DNA from: Liolophura sinensis
Lineage: Eukaryota; Mollusca; Polyplacophora; Chitonida; Chitonidae
Direction: 5' to 3'
Assembly: GCF_032854445.1 (NCBI RefSeq)
Contig: NC_088306.1
Coordinates: 744,501 to 808,500 of the forward strand
DNA: 64,000 nt
Shown here: positions 58,326 to 64,000 of the stretch, in pieces
How the letters are laid out: each line of letters opens with the position of its first letter
Numbering within the stretch: the stretch's first letter is position 1
Made by a program: the position numbers and the translations under genes
The notes under the pieces: generated by a model
What the model was told of the DNA's origin: nothing
Databases searched by the model: none
Seen by the model: the letters and a program-made list of their open reading frames with translations, nothing else

Positions 58326-58760
58326 GCCATATATGACATTGGCGGCAAACATCGGGGGGGGGGGGGCTCACAGTGGTATTGAAGGAGACTTGACCTTATA
58401 TGACAATGGTGCCAAGCGTCTAGAGTACAGAGGTAGTGAAGGTGACTGGCCCAATATAACAATGGCGCCAAGGGTCTTGGCTACTGTGGTAGTGATGGAG
58501 ACTTCGCCTTATATGACAATGTGGGCGAGCGTCTGGGCCACAGTGACTTGGCCCGTAATAAAATTGGCGGCAAGCGGCTGGGTTACAGTGGCAGTGAAGT
58601 TGACATAGCCGTACATGCCAATGGTGGCAAGCGTCTAGACTACATTGGTAGTCAAGTTGACTTGACCCGATATGACAATGACGTCAAGCGGCTGGGCTAC
58701 AGGGATAGTGATGGACACTTGCACTGTGTAACAAAATCGGCAAGCGTCTAGACTACAGCT
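58325..58760. repeat. 57-bp minisatellite in TRIM 5' intron, about 7 units
   Basis: Unit TATATGACAATGGTGCCAAG, CGTCTGGGCTACAGTGGTAG, TGAAGGTGACTTGGCCC. One related unit lies at about 63808-63860 in the second copy of this region. Its 19-codon translation (YDN..KRLGY) is not taken as coding. A G run of about 13 is at 58355-58368. Confidence 0.88.
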
Positions 58761-59802
58761 TGGCATTTTATATTTCTTACATACATGTATTAAAATAGAT
58801 ATGCAAAAAAATTGTGACAGGTCAAACTCTTCCAGCTTGACACGTTTTATTTTGTTATGGTGAGGAACCACAGAAGTACAGACTACAAAAGAGCTGTTAG
58901 ACCCTGTGATCAAGTCTGATTAAACACGCCATATTTAAAATGGTTTAGTGTTCACTTCCCTACACCGCAGAAGTGTGACATACATAACTAGCTAGATACA
59001 GCGCTGTTGCCATGGTAACCGGACAAAAACAAAACAACCTATCAGCCTGAACAGGCCATGTGTAAGCTGTAGGCTGTAGATGTAGGTTAGTCTCTGTTAA
59101 AACTTCACACAGACAACCCTAGCTAATCTATAACAGGCGCATGTGGGTATGCGACCGTCCTGACGGGCTGAGCTGTGTCAGGTTACGCCCTCCATTATCC
59201 GTGAAAAGTAGGCGAGGATGCAACGTCTGCCGTGTGTGGCGTTAATACTACATGTAGTCACTTTAGGCTTACATATACACCTGGGACTTTGTAAAATAGA
59301 CATGATTACGCAAAGGTCCCTTATATACAAGTGTTTATATTTGTGTTAGGCACGCAACTGTCGTAAACAAAGTAAACGAGTAAGGAAGTAAACAAACACC
59401 GATCCCTGGTTGGGTCGTCCCCGCCTTGTGTACCACAGGCGACACGTTACACCAGTAATCGACCTTCAGCAGTGCTCTGCATAATGCCTCTCAAAGTCAA
59501 GCTTCAGAAACTCATATTAATAACGTACCACCGCCCTGTATACATAGTGACAAGACTGAGACAATTAACAATGTGAACCCCAGTGTGTATCGACCGTGTT
59601 AGACGTTTACCCACAGGCTGAGAGTTGAGTCTATATAAAGACACACACCCCAGTCATATGTCTACTTTGTGTCCATTTGAGAACGACCAGACGAATTAAA
59701 TACTGTCTGATAGTCGGTCACATCATCAAGTAGAGACAACTAGCTCGCCTCATGGAAGCATCACGACATAAAAATAGACTAACTCCATCTTACAGGACTT
59801 AC

Positions 59803-59852
59803 CTGTCGACACAAATCCCCTCGTGCTTCACAACTTCACAAAAATGCGCTGA
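59803..59852 (-). other. Probable non-coding 5' exon of the TRIM gene
   Basis: On the - strand, CTAACTATTTTCTATTTCAG precedes 50 nt without ATG, which end GTCGACAG before a perfect donor GTAAGT. Joining it to 57851 gives a normal 5' leader. It could instead be the end of a longer first exon. Confidence 0.45.
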
Positions 59853-60139
59853 CTGAAATAGAAAATAGTTAGTTCTGAGAAGTGCACGTGATCTGAGGAA
59901 GGGAGGTAAATCCTCCATACAACTGATGGCACAGTCCACCTCTAACTTTATGTGCTAATGTTGTGTTTTACTGATTCGTTTATTTACAACAACGCCCACT
60001 ACGAAGGTGGAAATCGGACAGAGCCTGGTGGAAAAGCACGACCATGTGTTTTAAGAAATATACCATCTTCCTTAAATTACTTCAGCAGTTGGGTTCAAAT
60101 TATTTATATTATTTTGTATGTATGTACAATGTATGCTTC

Positions 60140-60375
60140 GGGTTGTACGTCGAACTGAACAATGTTTCAGCCATATCAGGACGAAGAGTAATTAAGTGTG
60201 TGTACATATACCGCGTTTTCTTGTCGCAGGGCGTGTTCATGCCACCAAAGGGCCGCCGCCACTGAACTATCAGGCCGAAGACCCCAGACATGACGCCCCA
60301 CCCAGTCACATTATACTGACACCGGGCGGGCCACTCCTGTTTCCCTGCTCTCTCCTTCCAGCGCTGAGTGGCAAG
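60140..60375 (-). mobile_element. SINE family B copy
   Basis: TTTCAGCCATATCAGGACGA, TGTGTGTACATATACCGCG, GGCCGAAGACCCCAGACATG, ATTATACTGACACCGGGCGG, CGCTGAGTGGCAAGCGA. Same order as in 40225-40505 and 63081-63425. Just left (59985-60045) is a weak SINE-A-like scrap with GGTGGAAATCGGACAGAGCC. Confidence 0.75.
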
Positions 60376-60639
60376 CGATGGAACCATTTATATTTGTTAT
60401 CACATTTGCTTTCAAACAGAACACTTTCAAAATACACCTTATATTATTTGGTGGGAACGTAAGATGGATTTTCTGACACTAGTATAATGCCGGTAGGCTA
60501 TAGCTACAACAGTTGTACACAGACTTCAAACGGCATGCAATGTACAGCAAACTGATACAGAAAAATAGTACATAAGATGGGTAAAGAATATGGAACACTA
60601 ACGCCATCACATGTTAACGGAACAAACTCACAAAGAAGA

Positions 60640-61275
60640 CAAAATGCGTCAGAAGTAGAACAAATTGCTGCTAACACAAACTATATCAGAGTAACAATAA
60701 ACCCGCTGCTAACACAAACTACATCAGAGGAACAACAAACCTGCTGCTAACATAAAGTTCATCACAGGAGCAAACAAATGCGCTAACACAAAATACCCTC
60801 AAAGGAACAACAAACCCACTGCTAACAAAAAATATATCAGAGTAACAACAAACCCGCTGCTAACACAAAATACATCAGAGGAACAACAAACCTGCTGCTA
60901 ACATAAAGTTCATCACAGGAGCAAACAAATGCGATAACACAAAATACCCTCAAAGAAACAACAAACCCACTGCTAACAAAAAATATATCAGATTAACAAT
61001 AAACCCGCTGTTAACACAAAATACACAAGAGAAACAACAAACACGGTAACGCAAAATATGTCAAAGGAACAACAAACCCGCCGCTAACACAAAATACATC
61101 AGAGGCACAACAAACCCGCTGCTAACACAAAATACATCAGAGGAACAACAAACCCGCTGCTAACACAAAATACATCAGAGGAACAAAAGACCCGCTGCTA
61201 ACACATAAAACGTCAGAGGAAAAAAAACTGCTGCTAACACAAAATGCATCAGAGGAACACCAAACCCTTTATTAC
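60640..61275. repeat. About 38-bp minisatellite, about 16 units
   Basis: Unit CCGCTGCTAACACAAAATAC, ATCAGAGGAACAACAAAC. Some units differ by indels and by ATAAAGTTCATCACAGGAGC variants, which recur about 190 bp apart. Confidence 0.92.
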
Positions 61276-63080
61276 ACGCACAATTATGCATTAAATGTCT
61301 AGCAACCCACACAGAAAACATCACATGAACAACAACATCATACAGAACACATTAGACGTGCAACAAACTGATAAAGGATGCAAAATACTTCAGATTTAAA
61401 AGAAAGTTGTATACATAGAGGACTCAAAATACATAAGATGTAGGCCTATGTACAACAAACCCATAGTGAACACAAAACACATCCGACGTACATGTACAAA
61501 AGATGAATACTGTTGTTTATCTTTTTTACTGCTCATTAATATTGTAACAAACAAAAAGTCCCATAGTCATTTGTTTTTGAAATGATCATGTAGTATATGT
61601 AACAGCCTAAGACTTTCCAGGCTTCCGCCAGTCAGTATAATTTTGTACTCAGTGTTATGAGCTAATCACAAAATGTCTTCACGAAGTGCATGTATCAATT
61701 ACTGACAAACCAGAAAAGATATATTCCTTTTCAAACCTTATTAATATTTAAGTTTATTCTTAGGCTTAGATTAATTTGTTTCTGTTCACCAATATAATTG
61801 TTTTTGTTTTTTAAACTTCTGTCACAAAACCACCTTTCAAATGATGATAAAGTAATGCTGTATTACAGTGTGCTTTTCTTCAAGAAAAAGTTGTTTCAGG
61901 TTATGTAAGTTTGTAGCCCGAGGGGTCTAAATATTAAATCATTCATTTTCAGTTACTTTGTAACATTTTCCAACTTAAATATCTTCAATAAACGACACAC
62001 AATCTTGAGCAATCCATTAAAGGTAGTGCCAGCTTTTGAGAGTGAGTAATCTCCCAAAACTTGGCATCGCGTTTATAGTTCAAATCGCTAACCTGTACAT
62101 TCTACAAATATTTGATATGTGTCTGAACATTGCGTGTTATTGAACGATTCTGATAGTTGATGAGATTTATGATTGCTTCTGTATGACCCATGGGACATAT
62201 TGGCCCACAGTGATTGTCTGTCTGATTTCTGCCACCAAGTAAGTCTCAGTCACACTAGCATTTACCTAATCATTAACATATTTAAATGACATTTGGAAGC
62301 TGGTAGCTATAAGGCAGTAAATCATACTACAAATGCATGGATAACAACTTCTAGGTTGATTAGCTGAAAACCTCTCAGTCTCAGTTCTAAGCTGTTTTTC
62401 ACGGCGATCATCTTGTTGTTGATGATCAAGAGTTTAGACATTACCGTAATTTTTCTAATTCACACTGCTATACGTTTTCGCGCTAAAATGATGACAGTTT
62501 TCTAATTTGGAAACATAGAAGGGATTGTTCTGCGCCATATTATAACATCTCAAGAAAATATGACTAGCCTGAGGGAAAACAGCATGTGAACATTAAAGGG
62601 CTGTCAGACCAGCTTTTCACCTTTCTGCCTCGTCTCCTTGATACTAACTGTAATGGCCAGAACATATTTAGTTATTTTTGTGTGGGTGTACACGCATTAT
62701 AACGCTTATGTCGCTGCTGTTCGTTGTCTCATTAGCGGTGTAAGGGGGGCATAAACCCTGATACCGTCACTTGTTTATTTGCCCTCCCTATGGCGGTAAA
62801 TTCGCTGGCAAACATGACGACGCCCTACTCCAAGTGTGTTTGAAGTGGGATCCGATATGAGACCTATAGACGTCAATAACATCAGCTCATCAGCATATCA
62901 GCACATCAGTGCATCGTTGTATCATAGCATAATCGCATCAGTTATCATACACTGGAAAGCCTTGAATTAAATGGACGTGTGTTACCGCATGTGAATTGCG
63001 TCTTGCCTTCATACTGAACTCCAGCCGTTGTACTGACTATGTTAGTAGGGACATGTTTCACGTTGACTCTCTGTAGAATG
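61276..63080. other. Intergenic, no recognised feature
   Basis: AT-rich with a short ATCAGCACATCAG-type repeat at 62880-62950. A RING exon of a second TRIM gene was looked for here and not found. Confidence 0.45.
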
Positions 63081-63425
63081 AGTGAGTGAGTGAGTGCTTG
63101 GGGTTTAACATCGTACTCAACAATTTTTCAGTCATATGACGACGAAGGAATCTTTAGGGTGCATGTACGTGTAAAGTGCCTCCTTGTTGCAGGACGGATT
63201 CCCACCACTCTTTTATTTAGTGCTGCTTCACTGAGACGACTTACCGAAGGCAAGTAAGCTGCCCCGCCCGAGACATTATACTGATACGGGTCAACCAGTC
63301 GTTGTACTATTCCCTTCATGCGGAACGCCAAGCGAGGAAGTTACAACTTCCTCTTTTTAAAGTCTTAGGTGTGACTCGATCAAGGATTGATCCTGGATCT
63401 ACCGGTCCCGAAGCGGACTCTGTAG
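63081..63425 (-). mobile_element. SINE family B, best copy
   Basis: Left end is the tail, (GTGA)n then GTGCTTGGGGTTTAACATCG and AGTCATATGACGACGAAGGA. The middle has CTCCTTGTTGCAGGACGG and CTTCACTGAGACGACTTACC. The right end is the tRNA-like head, read on - as CGCTTCGGGACCGGTAGATC and GGATCAATCC (B box). Its centre lacks the exact 36-bp segment expanded at 18150. Confidence 0.85.
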
Positions 63426-63439
63426 AATGAAGATTGTCA

Positions 63440-63985
63440 AACAACAAACCTTCCACATAGTCTCCACATATAATTCAGTATCTGCTCCATCATTCCAACC
63501 ATATAATGTGTAACATATATTACTTTTTGTCGCTATTGCTCAATTCTCATTCAAAGAGCGTTGTAATACCTGTATCAGGGCTGTACGTGGGCCTCGCTTC
63601 CCTGAGGGAATCACTTTGGGTAATTTGGCCAGAAGTGTTTGAAAGTGATGGCAGGGATATATGTACAGCGATTAAACCCCTGAGGTTTCCCTATATAGCC
63701 CCCATCCGTAAATAGCAGATGTGTGTGTGTGAATGAGACTCTCGTGATATAAAAGTAGATTGATATCCAGCTAATAAGAAAACACCTTCAACAGCAATGT
63801 TGGAACTGGATCGTTATGATAATGGGGTCAAACGTCTGGAATACACTCTGACCAACGCACTGGTCAGATACACTGTTGTAACAGGAGCGATTTAAATACA
63901 CCTCAAAAGCCTGGATAGGCGATATGTAACGATAGGTAGACTGTAGATGTAGGTCAGCGTCAGTTATATCAGCAGACATTACAAC
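63440..63985. repeat. Second copy of TRIM 5' intron segment
   Basis: Matches 57910-59110 in order: TAGTCTCCA, TTTTTGTCGCTATTGCTCAA, AGAGCGTTGTAATACCTGT, ATATAGCCCCCATCC, AATAGCAGATGTGTGTG, AGCAATGTTGGAACT, one 57-bp-type unit, then TAGACTGTAGATGTAGGTCA. Much diverged and shorter, with no coding exon next to it. Confidence 0.65.
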
Positions 63986-64000
63986 CTCGCCCAGTGATCA

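Noticed and set aside
58333-58751. YD-repeat-like translation (YDN..KRLGY), suggestive of Rhs/teneurin repeats
   Set aside because: It is a 57-bp minisatellite in the TRIM 5' intron; frames shift between units and the resemblance is by chance.

Overview
The window looks like intergenic and intronic DNA of a metazoan nuclear genome, most likely a mollusc or another lophotrochozoan. It is AT-rich, has spliced genes with GT-AG introns, carries many copies of a tRNA-headed SINE whose tail ends in (AAAT)n, and is very rich in minisatellites. The species call is inference from the SINE sequences and was not searched.

Three genes can be supported. (1) On the + strand, 115-9506, the last seven exons (216 codons plus stop) of a Band 7/SPFH-like protein; its 5' part lies off the left edge. 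(2) On the + strand, 28988-37142, a candidate two-exon gene for a 135-residue secreted, cysteine-rich, basic protein with a TATA box upstream. Exon 1 with its signal peptide is convincing; the second exon is a splice inference. (3) On the - strand, 57833-48745, a complete six-exon TRIM gene (RING, two B-boxes, coiled coil, PRY/SPRY; 590 residues). Its coding exons 2-4 are exactly 96, 231 and 23 nt, the sizes I recall for vertebrate C-IV TRIM genes. A probable non-coding 5' exon sits at 59803-59852.

Layout: 1-9.5 kb is gene 1, its introns filled with 17-bp, about 35-bp and 40-bp arrays. 10.6-14.9 kb is a 68-bp array of about 63 units. 15.2-28.3 kb is intergenic DNA with 64-, 20-, 16-, 36-, 39-, 56- and 19-bp arrays and SINEs. 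28.6-37.1 kb is gene 2, whose 7.7-kb intron holds SINEs and a CAGTCAGT-type array. 37.4-39.3 kb is a 22-bp array. 39.6-48.7 kb is SINE-rich DNA without recognised genes. 48.7-59.9 kb is the TRIM gene, with about 80-bp and 42-bp arrays in its last intron. 60-64 kb is intergenic and ends in a degraded second copy of part of the TRIM 5' intron.

By my manual count roughly 24 kb (over a third) of the window is tandem repeat. Most long open frames here are these arrays and are not genes. The most unusual signals are a minisatellite grown from an exon-intron boundary (3083-3896), a minisatellite grown from inside a SINE and bracketed by 56-bp direct repeats (18093-19875), the conserved TRIM exon sizes, and the possible cysteine-rich peptide gene. 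I found no sign of a CRISPR array, rRNA, virus or prokaryotic mobile element.
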